A stretch of 64,000 nucleotides of DNA from Peromyscus leucopus (Eukaryota > Chordata > Mammalia > Rodentia > Cricetidae), in assembly GCF_004664715.2 (NCBI RefSeq), contig NC_051074.1, positions 18,849,558-18,913,557 of the forward strand. The letters run 5' to 3'. The notes below the pieces were generated by a model that was given only the letters and a program-made list of their open reading frames with translations, searched no databases and was not told the DNA's origin. A program made the translations under genes and the position numbers. Of the stretch, positions 1 to 10,999 are shown piece by piece (the first letter of the stretch is position 1; each line of letters starts with the position of its first letter).

Positions 1-1769
1 TGTACCCAACATCAAAATATTTCAACTTTTGTTTTTCAAAGGGTCCCCTTGGATGGGGGCACTGGTACATGTGTATACCCCCAGACTGGCACAGGGGGTC
101 ACTGGAGCCCACGTTCCAGGTCCGTGTGGTAACAAAGGCAGAACTTGTCTTGAGCAACAGGCAGAACAGTTAATAAACACCTCATCTTAGTATCATATGC
201 ATATTTCTTTTCCCTCCTGTCTCGGAACAGAAGTAATATTACTTCTATTAGTAGTAGACCCTACCACACATAGTCTGAGTTCAAACTTTATTGGATGAAT
301 AAGCAAACATGTGAAAACATTCCTAAAGGCAGCGATAAACATTTTTAAAATTCACTCCTATGCAAGAATGGGAAGAAATGTAAAGGGATAATTTACTTCT
401 CTAGTAGCTCAGTTCTTACTGCGTCTCTCAAAAAAGTGGGAAGCTGACCTTAGGCCCTCATGCCAGCAAGCACTCTAACTCTAGAATGTATCCCCAGCCA
501 TGTTTCCAGAACTTACTCACTTGGTCAAAAAAGTTCATAAACTATTATATTCCAACTACTTAAAAACCACATTTAGAACTAAATTTCCTATTTGTAATTG
601 TGTGCTTATTTTCTTAAGGATAGAGAGAGGGTAAGTGTAGCCAAGTTATAGGCCTCGATACGTAGATATGCTCCTCTGCATTTCTTAATACAGTAAGCAG
701 ACCTCTCCATGAGAGTTAAAACTGCTTTACAATGGTAAATCTGTCACTTGTGGGAAACACAAATCAGGTCACTAGTAAGCTATGCACTAAGTACGTGGTT
801 CTGAAGAACACTCTATAATCTAACAAATTAGGTAGTGAGTGCTCAGTTACACATCAGAGGGTCTTCTCCAATGAGAATCCTCTTCTACTGATCACGTCTG
901 GTCACCGTCTGACAGTAACTGTTACGTGATGTTGCCTTGACTTTGTGAGATCACATTTCACATTCACTCACACACTCAAACAGCCTAAGGAACTCAGGGG
1001 GAACAAACAGTGGATTGCATTTTGTTAATTCTTTACATTTTATTCACCATGCTAAAATATCACAAAATTGTTGATTTTTGGCTGTATGATCTAACATGTT
1101 CACTTAAAAATGTGCATTAATTAAAGTATACATAGAACATTTGATTTTCAATTAAATATTTTGACATACTCATTCTAGTAAACTATGAAAAGTCAATTAT
1201 CTTGAAACACTTTGAAGTCAGAGATGTTTGTGTTAAAGCTAGCAAAACAAAGTTTTTCTTTGTAACTCGAATAAAATACAAATAGTCCTAAAAGCTAGCA
1301 GACATTTTCTGATAAGTCTTAACCCAAAGTGAAGGTTTATGCTTATGTGAGCAATAGATGCCTGGAAGACAGCATTTACAGTAAAAAATATAGGCATGGT
1401 TCAAAACAAAATTAGGAAAAAATACCGACCTTGGGCATGGATAGCTAACGGGACAGTAGGGATGCTCTTAGCATTGGAATACTTTAACAACACCTGTACC
1501 TGCATATACACAAACAGCTACTACACATAGTTTAGCTTTTTATGTTCTTAAACTTTAGAGGCAAAGCTATGAGAAATAGGAAAAACTACACATATCCTAA
1601 AGATTGTAATTCAAATGAATTTTGGTAAAATACTAATTTTACTAGATGTTACTTGTTTCTGCTTTTTTATGTGATGGTATATCTGCATTGAATAAGTGAC
1701 TATCTCAAGCGATATTAGGAACTTCGGAATGCAGCTTTGTAGAAGAATGCTTACTTAACATTCAATCCT
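1..1769. other. Unique AT-rich sequence, no gene seen
   Basis: No reading frame of note, no splice-bounded open frame and no recognisable interspersed repeat was seen. The stretch is AT-rich, as expected for mammalian intergenic or intronic DNA. Old, strongly diverged repeats cannot be excluded by eye. Confidence 0.6.
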
Positions 1770-1954
1770 CAACAGTAACTTTTTTTTGGGGGGGGGGGGC
1801 TTTTTGACACAGGGTTTCTCTGTGTAGCTTTGCGCCTTTCCTGGGATTCACTTGGTAGCCCAGGCTGGCCTCGAACTCACAGAGATCCGCCTGGCTCTGC
1901 CTCCCGAATGCTGGGATTAAAGGCGTGCGCCACCACCGCCCTGCCAACAGTAAC
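1770..1954 (-). mobile_element. B1 SINE (cricetid-type) with target-site duplication
   Basis: A nearly complete B1 in reverse orientation. A T/G homopolymer tract (the A-tail side) is followed by the reverse complement of the B1 body: GGGTTTCTCTGTGTAGC, CCAGGCTGGCCTCGAACTC, and GCTGGGATTAAAGGCGTGCG containing the pol III B-box side. It is flanked by a 10-bp direct repeat CAACAGTAAC (1770-1779 and 1945-1954), the signature of L1-driven retroposition. It carries the GCTTTGCGCCTTTCC variant seen in two other copies here. The homopolymer includes a run of twelve G after the T run, which is unusual for an A tail. Confidence 0.95.
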
Positions 1955-1984
1955 ATTTTTGTTTGTTTGTTTTGAATGTAGATA

Positions 1985-2860
1985 AGAATTGGAAGTTGAG
2001 CTGGTGCCTACCAAGAGCCTTCACCCGAAGGGCTAGTATTCATGGTACTGAGAAGTACTCACTCTGCATGCTAATGAAGGAGAAAAGTAAAGACCAACCC
2101 AGCTACAAGTTCTTCCATCTACAATGCGGACTAGCATCAAGGTGCAGTGGAGTATTAATGGAACAAAGGTTGTGGGAGCAACCAACCAATATGTGATTGG
2201 ATTTAAGGCCCACTTCATGGGAACCATGCCTGACACTGCTCAGGTGGCCAAGAACCTCAGAGCAGATAGGCCAGGGACTTAGGGAAAACCAAATACTACT
2301 ATGCTATGGGAACATAGACATAAAATGACTCCTAACAACATTCTGGTAGATTCACAGATCAGTATCTTTATCAGTCATCATCAGTGAAGCTTCCTCCTGC
2401 AGTAGATGGAAACAGCCAGACAATATACAGAGAATGAGAGATGTTGGAACACTTCATCCTAAATAGGACATCTCCATCAAATCCCTCCCCTCAGGGCTCA
2501 GGAGACCTTGTATAAGTAAAGGCAGAAAGAGTGTAAGAGCCAGATCGGAAGGAGGAAATTAAGAAAACAAGGCCTTCTAAACACAGCACCAATGATAAAC
2601 ATGAACTCACAGAGACTGTAGCAGCACGCAGACGCCTGCAAAAGTCTGCACCAGATGGGGTCCCAGCCCCAAGAGGACACATGACCAGATTCCTAACCAG
2701 AAGCTACATCCAATTGATAACACTGCACAAGAAAACTTAGTTTTCTCCAAGGGAGTCTCAGGGGGGAACAACCCATCTTAGGCATAGGTCTCATGCCCAG
2801 CAGTAGACCTCAACCCAGTACACATGAAGAGGAAATATAAACCCACAGGCAAAACTAACC
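1985..2860 (+). mobile_element. L1 (Lx-like) 3'-UTR fragment
   Basis: The segment matches my memory of the 3' untranslated end of older rodent L1 elements. It is clearly homologous to 9590-10338: both contain GAAGCTTCTTGCAGTAGATG-type text, a block ending in ATCTCCATCAAA..CCTCCCCTC, AAAGAGTGTAAGAGCCAGA, and a CAATGGAGTCTCA-like block. No ORF1 or ORF2 coding is present, so it is a 5'-truncated or eroded copy. The 5' limit is approximate. The homology between the two copies is seen directly; the L1 assignment rests on family knowledge. Confidence 0.65.
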
Positions 2861-3260
2861 AAGGGAATCCTTCTCATTAGAAAGCTAGACTATAGCAACT
2901 GCAATTCAGGTCAGAGATCTGCCCCACCGGGGAGCAAAGGTTACAGCTGGTAAAGCAGACATCTCTTTTCCCTCTTGGTTTCCAAAGATGCCATGTCCCT
3001 CTCAGCTGGGGAAAGAGGAAATGAGAGCTGATGACTACTGATGTTGCTCCTGCTCATTTCAAAACTTCCCATATGCAGATGCCTGAAGCCAAGGTCTACA
3101 GTACAGAGGAGGACAGTTTCTCACCTCACATTCCTAACTGGTACCTAGAGTATTTTGAGATAGATAACATTCCCTTGGTCAAATAAGGCTAGTCTGTAGA
3201 AACCATCTCACACCGAGATTTGCCCATCTAAGTTAGTGGCTTCGTTCTGTTGTTGGTGTC
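2861..3260. other. Unique sequence, no gene seen
   Basis: No gene, RNA or clear repeat was recognised. The stretch lies between an L1 fragment and an MT-type LTR and may include eroded L1 tail at its left edge. Confidence 0.5.
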
Positions 3261-3617
3261 TGTCTTAATCACTGTTCTATTGCTGTGAAGAAACACCATG
3301 ACCTTGCAACTCTTATAAAGAAAGCATTTAATTGGGGTGGCAGCTTACAGTTTCAGAGGTTCAGTCCATTATCCTCATGGCAGGGAGTGTGGTGGCACAT
3401 AAGCAGACAGAGAGAGAGAAACAGAGAGAGGAAGGAGGAGAAGGGAGAGACAGACAGACAGATAGACAGACAGGGCCTGGTGCCTTAAAGTACACCCAGT
3501 GACACACTTCCTCCAACAAGGCCACATCTCCTAATCCTTCTTAAAAGGTGCTACTCTCTGATGACTAAGGACTCAAACATATGGCCTGTGGGGGCCATTC
3601 TAATTCAAACCACCACA
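3261..3617 (-). mobile_element. MT/ORR1-type MaLR LTR (solo)
   Basis: Reverse orientation of a rodent MaLR LTR. On the plus strand it opens TGTCTTAATCACTGTTCTAT and shows GCTGTGAAGAAACACCATGA, CTCTTATAAAGAAAGCATTT, the CTTCCTCCAACAAGGCCAC block and a terminal AAACCACCACA. Read on the minus strand it has the TG...CA termini and the AATTAAATGCTTTC polyadenylation region of the family. Flanks GTGTC and CTGTC match at four of five bases, compatible with a mutated 5-bp target duplication. No internal MaLR sequence is attached. A purine-rich simple repeat (GACA/GATA) sits inside at 3405-3475. Confidence 0.8.
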
Positions 3618-3728
3618 CTGTCCTAAGCTATTGGGTTGAATACATGGCACACATTTCCAGAATTTTAAGTATTAGCATTTCCTCAGTGTGTTGATTTACA
3701 AATGAATCTATCAATATTTTCAGAAAGC

Positions 3729-3804
3729 CAAGGCTGTATATAGCTCAGTGGTAAATCGCTTTACCAATATACATGAGGACCATGGTATAATCTCCAGCAC
3801 CAAA

Positions 3805-3810
<6 letters not shown>
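3729..3810 (+). mobile_element. ID SINE (diverged)
   Basis: An ID-type SINE derived from BC1/tRNA-Ala. It shows the A-box-like TATAGCTCAGTGGTAAATCGC and a degraded B-box-like segment ending CTCCAGCACCAAAC. It is followed by an expanded CA tail, a common fate of ID tails. Divergence is high, so it is old. Confidence 0.7.
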
Positions 3811-3865
<55 letters not shown>

Positions 3866-3892
3866 TAATAATAATAAGAGTAATAATAAATA
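3810..3892. repeat. (AC)n microsatellite followed by (AAT)n
   Basis: About 54 bases of uninterrupted AC repeat up to 3863, then an ATA/AAT-rich stretch to about 3892. It forms the 3' tail of the preceding ID element. Confidence 0.95.
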
Positions 3893-5404
3893 AAAACCAC
3901 CTCATCAGAAATTAACATGCTCACTATGTCATTCCATTTTATAAAATTAGGTCCAGCAAAGCTAAATTATGCTAAAAGATTCAATGACACATGCAATAAG
4001 GCTTCCATTAGGTTACTGCTAGATTTTGTGAGTGTTCATCTCTAAGAAGTGTACAAAGTTCTTAAGAACACCACAATGCTCAGAAGCATTCATTCTTAAA
4101 AGGTACTTAACAGATTGTCTCTATTACTTAAAATTTTATTTTTCATGCCAGGAAATCCAGAGACCTTTTCATGAATTCATGTAGAAAGAAAATTCCATAA
4201 AATGGAAATGGAAAAATTATACAGTTTTCAAGTCAATGGAGTTTACTTAATCAAGATATACCACATCACTGCAATTGCTTAGAAGACATCACACAAGAAG
4301 TATATGCCCATGCCCCTGTCATAGCTACTGAGTAAATCAAACAGAACTCATTAGGATAAAACCATTAGGGCAGACCAAACCTCAATTGCTCAGATCTCAG
4401 CACTTCTGAAAACAGAGATATATCCAAGTTAATGTCACTTAATGAAAAGCAGAGAGTTTGGTTTAGACAGTTTCCTAACCCTGGTCCTTATTATCTGGAA
4501 GAGTGAGACTGAGATAATTTAAGGCTGACTACTTCCAGTGTGAGTAGATTATAAAGACTTCAAAAATATAGGTCCAGACACAGACACCTACAGGCCTGTA
4601 ACACCACTGGCAATTGTAATTTAATTTGCAGTGCAAGTTTAAGGAAACACCTTCATGAAAATAAAAAGCAATACTTAAGAAAAAAAATCAGTTCTATGAA
4701 TTCTTTAAATTCCATAATTTTCCTGAAAACAAAAGGTAAGAATGTCTGAAAGGTTTTATTTAAGAAACCAAGCAATGAAGGTTTCTTAATAGTGAAGAAG
4801 CTATCTCAGTTAAATAGAACCTCAAACACCTAGGCTTACAACAAAGTTTCTCAGCAGAAAGATGACAGAATTGTGTTACTGAGACCCAGCCCCACTACGG
4901 GTGATCTCAGGGCTACCTCAGTGCATCTGCAAGTGTGGCCTGTGACCTGACTGCCTACACAGGGACCTCCCAGTGTGCTTCCAAAGGAGGAATGCAAGTC
5001 TGAAGATGTCCAATTCACTACGCCTTCCCCTTCCTTACGATGCTCAGAGGCATAAAGTCATGAGAGAAGAGCTTAAGCTTTCCTTACTTACTTCAGAAGA
5101 CAACAACTGAAACTCAAAACTCCACGTGTGTTCTGTATCTTGTGAGCATCTTTCAAATTAGATAGAACACGGAATTTTGTGATTGAGGTCTCCACCTGTG
5201 AGGACCTCACTGAAGGGCATGCTATCTAACCAATCTCTATCAGATCAAACTGATACCACTTCGATTCCAAAGTACCCCTTCCTTTTCTTCCCCCATCCTT
5301 TCCTTTTCCCCTCTTCTTCCCCTTTTGCCTCTCTATCCCTCACCTCTTTCCCCTTCTTTTACTCCTTTGTTCTCAGAACTTACTTCCTAAATTTTTCTTG
5401 GCAT
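3893..5404. other. Unique sequence with a pyrimidine tract
   Basis: No gene was recognised. The only notable structure is a pyrimidine-rich tract at about 5275-5370 (mostly C and T with a few interruptions). A 116-residue open frame crossing it is explained by the low-complexity CT composition. Confidence 0.55.
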
Positions 5405-5858
5405 CAGAGGGAGACCACTACAGAAACCACAACCAAAATGCAGTTATACAGCCAAGTACCAGGGGATACATCCATGAAACGCTCGGTGCCTAAGGCTTGG
5501 GAACACTGCAGAAGAGGGGCGGAAGCGTCCTGAGAGCCAGGGTACCAGGGGCTTTGCTGTGAGGTTATGCCTTCTAGTGACATCAGAAGCTACCTACCCC
5601 CACATTCTCACCAACATGACCGCCTAAAGGAGGGCTGAACAATGACACCAACGAACATGCCCAACTGGATGGTAATCAAGCCATGAGGTCTCCACCCTAT
5701 ACAAAGAACTACAGAAAACTCAGTGAAGTGGGGAACAGGAGGGGTGGTCCTCTCCAGGGAAGAACACACCAATTGGATGTCCAGTGCCAAAGAGTCAGCT
5801 TTGAAGACATACACACAAGTGACATTATACAGAGGCAACAGGTATATCTGGGAGTATA

Positions 5859-5920
<62 letters not shown>

Positions 5921-6083
5921 ATACACACATTCATGCAATAAGTGCTGAAGAAAGAGACCATGACTTTGAAGGAGAGTGGAGAGGGGTGCATGGGAGAGTC
6001 TGGAGGGAAAAAGGGAAGGGAAAAATGTTGTAATTACATAATAGTCTCAAAGATAAATAAAAGAAACAAAAAAAAAAAAAAAA
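5405..6083 (+). mobile_element. L1 (Lx-like) 3' end with poly(A) tail
   Basis: A 5'-truncated L1 consisting of 3' UTR only. Recognised blocks are CTGAACAATGACACCAACGA, CAAAGAACTACAGAAAACT, the GAAGAACACACCAATTGGATG block, ACATTATACAGAGGCAACAGG, and the terminal GGAGGGAAAAAGGGAAGGG / AAATGTTGTAATTA block. It ends in A-rich sequence with a 16-A run at 6068-6083. A (TG)n expansion of about 58 bases at 5861-5918 sits in the middle. The part from about 5750 onward is homologous to 55965-56226, seen directly. The 5' boundary is approximate. Confidence 0.75.
5861..5918. repeat. (TG)n microsatellite inside L1 3' UTR
   Basis: Perfect TG dinucleotide run, expanded from the TATATGTG-type segment of the L1 3' UTR. 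It generates several spurious cysteine/valine open frames. Confidence 0.95.
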
Positions 6084-6220
6084 CTTGCTTCCTAAATCCT
6101 AAGAGAAACTCCCCTCGAATTTGTTCATGCATTTGTGACTATAAACTAAGTCATTCAGCTTGCTGCCTTTTCTTTTCTGTCTTTTATTTATTCAATCAGT
6201 ACATTAAAAATCAAATTCTT

Positions 6221-6404
6221 GGGGCTAGAGAGATAGCCCAGTGGCTCAGAGCACTTTACGTTCCCGAAGAGGTCCCAGTTTCAGTTCCCAACACTCGCAC
6301 AGTGGCTCATAACCATTCATAACTCTGGTTGCAGAGGATTTGACCCCGACTACCATGGGCACCAGGCACACATGGGTTGCACACACACAGACATGGGGAA
6401 AACA

Positions 6405-6465
<61 letters not shown>

Positions 6466-6476
6466 AAATGATCTAA
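6221..6476 (+). mobile_element. B2-family SINE with expanded (AT)n tail
   Basis: A forward B2-type SINE. It starts GGGGCTAGAGAGATAGCCCA (tRNA-like head with A box), has the B-box region around GTTTCAGTTCCCAAC, then the CAGTGGCTCATAACCATT body, and ends in an AT tail and AATAAAATG. The head is diverged (CACTTTACGTTCCCGAAG where the family usually has CACTGRCTGCTCTTCC). The tail has become a perfect (AT)n run. A clean target duplication was not seen. Confidence 0.85.
6408..6462. repeat. (AT)n microsatellite
   Basis: 55 bases of uninterrupted, self-complementary AT repeat in the tail of the B2 element. Confidence 0.98.
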
Positions 6477-7133
6477 ACTTTTAAGATATATACACCAATT
6501 CTATATCCTACATTTTAGAGTGTAACTCCACTAAAGTTGCCTAACAGGATTTCTTAAATTAAAGGCATAGTTTGGGCTTTCATCCTACACAACTTCTGCA
6601 GGATCTTAATTTGCCAGATTTCTCCTACACAAAGTCCTATTTTCCTCTAGCAGCCTCAGGCTGACTCCACAATTGCTTTGTGCCATCCTAGCACAGTGTT
6701 AGGGTGCCATGATCCCAGGGTGATGCCCAAATGCATCCTGAGTGATGACCTTTTTCTCAATGGTTATTTGTTTCCAAAAGCTTTAGTTTTCAGTTGGAAT
6801 TCCATGTGTTTAAAAGTCAACATCTTTATCATTTCCTCCACGAATTTAGTTTTATGCAGCATAGTTTTAAAAAGATCATTTGGCAAAATATAAAGAACTA
6901 CAATTACCATAGAAGCTTCTTATGAAATCTCTGAAACTCTTACAATATAATATTTGAATAAGACAATTGTTAGAAACTCCAGTATGAGCAATAGCAAGAT
7001 AATGAAAGTCTCAAGTTGCACACTGCTGAAATGTTCCAAGAGAGTGTAATAAAGAAATCCTCACTTTAGAAACAGAGTGGGACCCGAACATGTGGTTGCC
7101 TATTGATTTGCTCTTCGTTTGGCATTTGTCCAC
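6477..7133. other. Unique sequence, no gene seen
   Basis: No gene or clear repeat was recognised. A 71-codon open frame at 6678-6893 shows no recognisable domain and is of a length expected by chance. Confidence 0.55.
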
Positions 7134-7472
7134 TGTGGTAGTTTGAATGAGATGTCCCCTGTATCTTGGAGGATTGAATAGTTGGTTCCCAGGTAGCAGT
7201 GCTGTTTGGGCAGGTTTAGGATGGTGGTCTTGCTGGAGGAAGTATGTCCCTGGGGGCAGGCTGTGTAAGTCATTTCCTAATTCACTGTCTCTGCTTCATG
7301 CTTATGGTTTAAGATGTGAGGTCTCAGCTTCTGCTCCAGCTGCCATGCCTGACTCCCATTGACTCTGCTCCGCCATCATGAACCCTGATCACTTGGAACC
7401 AGAAGCCCTAATAAACTCTTCCATAAGTCGCTCTGGGTGTAGTGTTTTTCACAACAGAACAAGTAGCTGACA
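7134..7472 (+). mobile_element. MaLR (ORR1/MT-type) solo LTR
   Basis: Forward LTR with TGTGGTAGTTTGAATGAGAT at the 5' end, CTGTTTGGGCAGG..TTGCTGGAGGAAGTATGTC in the U3-like part, CCATGCCTGACTCCC, a CTAATAAACTCTTCC polyadenylation region, and a terminal AGTAGCTGACA. These are hallmarks of rodent MaLR LTRs. No convincing 5-bp target duplication was found at these boundaries. No internal region is attached, so it is a solo LTR. Confidence 0.8.
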
Positions 7473-7848
7473 CACCCAGTAACTGCCAGACTGTGTCCAG
7501 AAACAGTGAAGCCAGGACTTCTCCCTACAGAGATAAGTATCAAGCAATGGTCAACTGGGAATTCGGTAGGGTTGAGTACTATGGAAATGCAGGGAGATAA
7601 CTAAGCCAGTGAAAGAAACCCCAGCTGAACTAACACTGAATTAGTGCCAATGAATTGAGTTCCACAAAAAGGAAAATGTATTCAGAGAAATTGGAAGCAA
7701 GGATCCTGGGACCTACTTTCTTCCTTCATCTTTCTAGCTCTACAAACTGTTTTCCACCACCCAGAACCATGAAGGTTCTCTACATTCCTATGATCTCTTC
7801 TTCCTCTAGACTTCCTAGCTCAATCTGTATTACACAATCATTAATGAG

Positions 7849-8225
7849 CGGTGGTGATTTGAGTAAGAATAGCCTCCATGGGCTTATATGTTGGTGGAAC
7901 TGTTTGGGAAGGATTGGGGGGTGTGGCCTTGGAGGAGGTGGAGTGTCACTAAAGCAGGCTCTGGTGGTTCAGAAGCCCATGCCATTCCCAGGAAGCTCTC
8001 TCTGCCTGAAATTTGTGGTCTAAAACAGAAGCTCCTGGCTACTGCCGCAGGCCATGGTTGCCTGTGGCTATGCTTCCCACCATGATTGTCAGGGATCGGA
8101 TGGAATACTGAGTCCCAAATTAAATGCTTTCTTTTATAAGTTGCCTTCATCATAGTTTTTTTGTTGTGGTGGTGGTTGTTTTTGTTGTTTGTTTTTCGTC
8201 ATGGCAATAGAAATGTAGCTAAAAC
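7849..8225 (+). mobile_element. MT-type MaLR solo LTR
   Basis: Forward LTR of the same family as 3261-3617, which lies in the opposite orientation. It opens GTGGTGATTTGAGTAAGAAT, contains GTTGGTGGAACTGTTTGGGA and GGTGTGGCCTTGGAGGAGG, has the polyadenylation region CCCAAATTAAATGCTTTC, and ends GCTAAAACA. A T/G-rich insertion of about 40 bases at 8155-8200 interrupts the R/U5 part. Start is uncertain by a few bases. Confidence 0.82.
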
Positions 8226-9589
8226 ATGAGCCATCTCAGGAATATTACCTTAGAGACCTGAAGTTCAACACCTTTGATGTCTGAGTGAATGGTGAAACAT
8301 GAACAAAAGAGCAGACATGGTTAGACACAATCCAACAGGAGCTAACTTACTGAGCATGCCTACTTGAATCTCAACAGTTTCTCTATGAGACCAGTGGGCC
8401 CTCTATTGAGAACTCTGACCATGTTGTGGAAAAAGAATCCAGAAAATGATGAGGCCCAGTGATTCTAGCACATCTTCCACACGAGTCCCTTACAGAAAGT
8501 TGGTCATGTTACTGTGATACAGACAATTCAATATATAATTGCTGGCTCCCAGTTAAAAACAAAGACAGAATTAATGTTATCTCATGTGATGAAAACCACT
8601 GAGTGGAGCCTTTAACTCTAGTAACTGGGAAGAATTCTGTACTCATTTTTTTATTACCTCAGTATCATACAAGGACCAGAAAAGGTCATTGGAGAAGAAT
8701 AAAATACCTTCAAAATCAAAAATCCCATCATTATTAACCTCTGCTTGAAAAGTTAAATGTGTAATTACAGGCTCTCTGGGGAAAACAACAAGCAGTGTGA
8801 TTATTTTGAAAGATGTCTAGTTATTTGTGGGTGCCAGCAATGGGGTTTTAAGGATTATCTCACAGGGGGTTAGAAGCAGCAAACCTGCGTAGTGTTTCAG
8901 GCTGTAGAACCCAGGTTTGCGTCTTGTTTACTCTCCAGCAATCGCAATGGGCCTAATTTATACGACAATTACTTAGAAGTAATTCCTTTGAAATGTGTTG
9001 TGTGATTAATTGACTGGATTCCAAGAATGTAATGTTGTCCCCACATTGTTGTTCACTTCAGCCTAATGCCCCCTAGAGCACAGATCCAATTAAAAAAGAA
9101 GGTAGGGAGGCAGATATTAAGCGTGGTATTTCCATAGTGCACAGCACTTTTGTAGGGAACTGAACACCACCACCTACTGTCTGCAGGCACCTGAGTCAGT
9201 CAATTATACCTCTGTGACACAGTGATGTGGCCGATGCAAATAATAAAGCAAGCATAGTAGAGAAAAACTGAAAGTAAATAAATGTAACTACTGGTTAAAT
9301 ATAGAAGGCTTTAAAAAAGGCCCAACTATAGTTCAAGTCTTATTTTCCTGTAGAAATACAGTGGATCTGTTTCTCTATGCTGACTTTTCACACTACTGCC
9401 TGTCTGTAGGAGCCTATACCCCATTCCCACCTGCCTCCATTCCCTGAGGACTCCACCTCTTGGTAGGGATCCAGGGTTCCCCTACCTGCTTCCCACTGGC
9501 GTTCCTTTCTTGCTCATCTCCATTCCTTTGTGTCAGCTGCCAATCTGCACAGACCCTTTCTAGCAGGGACCCCAGTGCTCACACTAGGC
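8226..9589. other. Unique sequence, possible conserved noncoding segment
   Basis: No coding region was recognised. The part at about 8750-9090 has the look of conserved noncoding DNA: balanced composition, TAATTA-like motifs (GGGCCTAATTTATACGACAA, GTGATTAATTGACTGG) and no repeat similarity. This is an impression, not a comparison. Confidence 0.45.
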
Positions 9590-10338
9590 TGAGATACAGA
9601 TTGATGCTTTTCTCCACCCACATCAGAGAAGCTTCTTGCAGTAGATGGGAACTGACACAGAGACCTCAACTGGACAGTGTGCAGAGAGTGAGAGACTTTG
9701 GAACACTCAGTCCTAAATGGGATGTCTCCATCAAACTCCTCCCCTCCTGCTCAGGAATCTATGTGGAAGAGAAGGCAAAAAGAGTGTAGGAGCCAGAGGG
9801 GATGGATGACACCAAGGAAATAGTGCCTTCTACACACAACAGGGCTGACCGAGCACACAGGAGCCCACGGAGACTGTGGCAGGACGCACAAGACCTACAC
9901 AGATTCAAGTTGTGTAGGGGGAAAGGAGACAGGCTCTCGCCCCTAACTAAAAAATTATCTGCAATTAATATCTACTGTCAAGGGGAAATTTAGGTGTTTT
10001 TTCTAATGGAGTCTCACTGAGTCTATCAATCACATTCCAGGGCAGGCCCATGTCCAGGAGTAATTGGCCAACACAAAAAAAACTCAATGTTTTTTTGTTT
10101 GTTTGTTTACTTTAGGGTTTTTCTGTTCTGTTTTGTATTGCTTTGCTTTGCTTTGTTTTTTGTTTCTTTATTGGTTTTCTTTCTTTTTTCTTTCGTTTTT
10201 TTGAAAGAAAGAGAGAAAGAGAACACAAAGTTTGATGGGAACTAAGGAAGAAAGGGTCTGAGAGGAGCTAGGAGAAAGGAAAACATGATCAAACTATACC
10301 TTATGAAAAAGATTTTTTTCAAATGAAAAAAAAAAAAG
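9590..10338 (+). mobile_element. L1 (Lx-like) 3' end with A tail
   Basis: A truncated L1 3' UTR homologous to 1985-2860. It shares the AGAAGCTTCTTGCAGTAGAT, TTTGGAACACTCAGTCCTAA and ATGTCTCCATCAAA blocks, then continues through AGGAGTAATTGGCCAACAC into a T-rich stretch. A short inverted repeat (TTTCTTTTTTCTTTC against GAAAGAAAGAGAGAAAG, about 10178-10220) lies there. It ends in an A run of about 12 at 10325-10337, directly abutting the next LTR. No L1 coding sequence remains. Confidence 0.7.
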
Positions 10339-10339
10339 A

Positions 10340-10692
10340 TGCTGTGGGGTAATGCTTTTCTACACTGGATTAATAAAACGCTGATTGGCCAGTAGCCAGG
10401 CAGGAAGTAAAGGTGGGATAAGTAGACAAGGAGAATTCCGGGAAGAGGAAAGCTGAGTCAGGAGACGCCAACCCACCATCCAGGGAACAGCATGTAATGG
10501 CACACAGGTAAAGCCAGAGAACACATGGTGACATATAGATTAATGAAAACGAGCTGAGTTTAAGCAGAAGAGCTAGTCAGTGGTAGACCTGAGCTAATGG
10601 CCAAGCAGTTTTAATTAATATAAGCTTCTGTGTGTTTACTTGGGTCCAAGCGGCTACGGACCAGGTGGGACACAGGAAAACTTCTAGCTACA
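10340..10692 (+). mobile_element. ERV solo LTR, related to the 37-kb LTR
   Basis: A forward endogenous-retrovirus LTR of about 353 bp. It starts TGCTGTGGGGTAATGC, has an AATAAA plus ATTGGCCAGTAGCC motif pair followed by AGGCAGGAAGTA, then GGCCAAGCAGTTTTAATTAA, and ends CTAGCTACA. Start, promoter-like motif block and end align with the reverse-oriented LTR at 37064-37440. It sits right after the poly(A) of an L1. A 6-bp target duplication was not found at these borders, so one end may have mutated. No gag, pol or env sequence is present. Confidence 0.78.
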
Positions 10693-10939
10693 AGAAGTAC
10701 AAAGGATAATAGTCTTCCGGATGGGTCACAGGCAAGAGCTACGGTTTTGACTGAGCAGTTCAATGGAGCCTGTAGCTGCAGAGGCTGTGGAATCCTCCAG
10801 GAGTTCACAGGAATTTGGGTTCCATCATCTTCAGTTCTCCCCTTGAGCACTTAATAGGCTCAGTCACTTAGGGGGACATCATAAACAAACCCACAGAGAG
10901 ACTCATGTGATGTTGTTAGGCACGTAAGAGCTGTAGAAG

Positions 10940-10999
<60 letters not shown>

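Noticed and set aside
2090..2250. Processed pseudogene in the 2.1-kb region
   Set aside because: The sequence fits the rodent L1 3' UTR and continues into text shared with the L1 end at 9.6 kb; no protein similarity was recognised.
3720..3905. Val/Cys-rich open frame
   Set aside because: Product of the (AC)n tract in the tail of an ID element.
5608..6322. Several 116-127-codon open frames around 5.6-6.3 kb
   Set aside because: They run through an L1 3' UTR and its (TG)n tract and on into a B2; most of their length is repeat.
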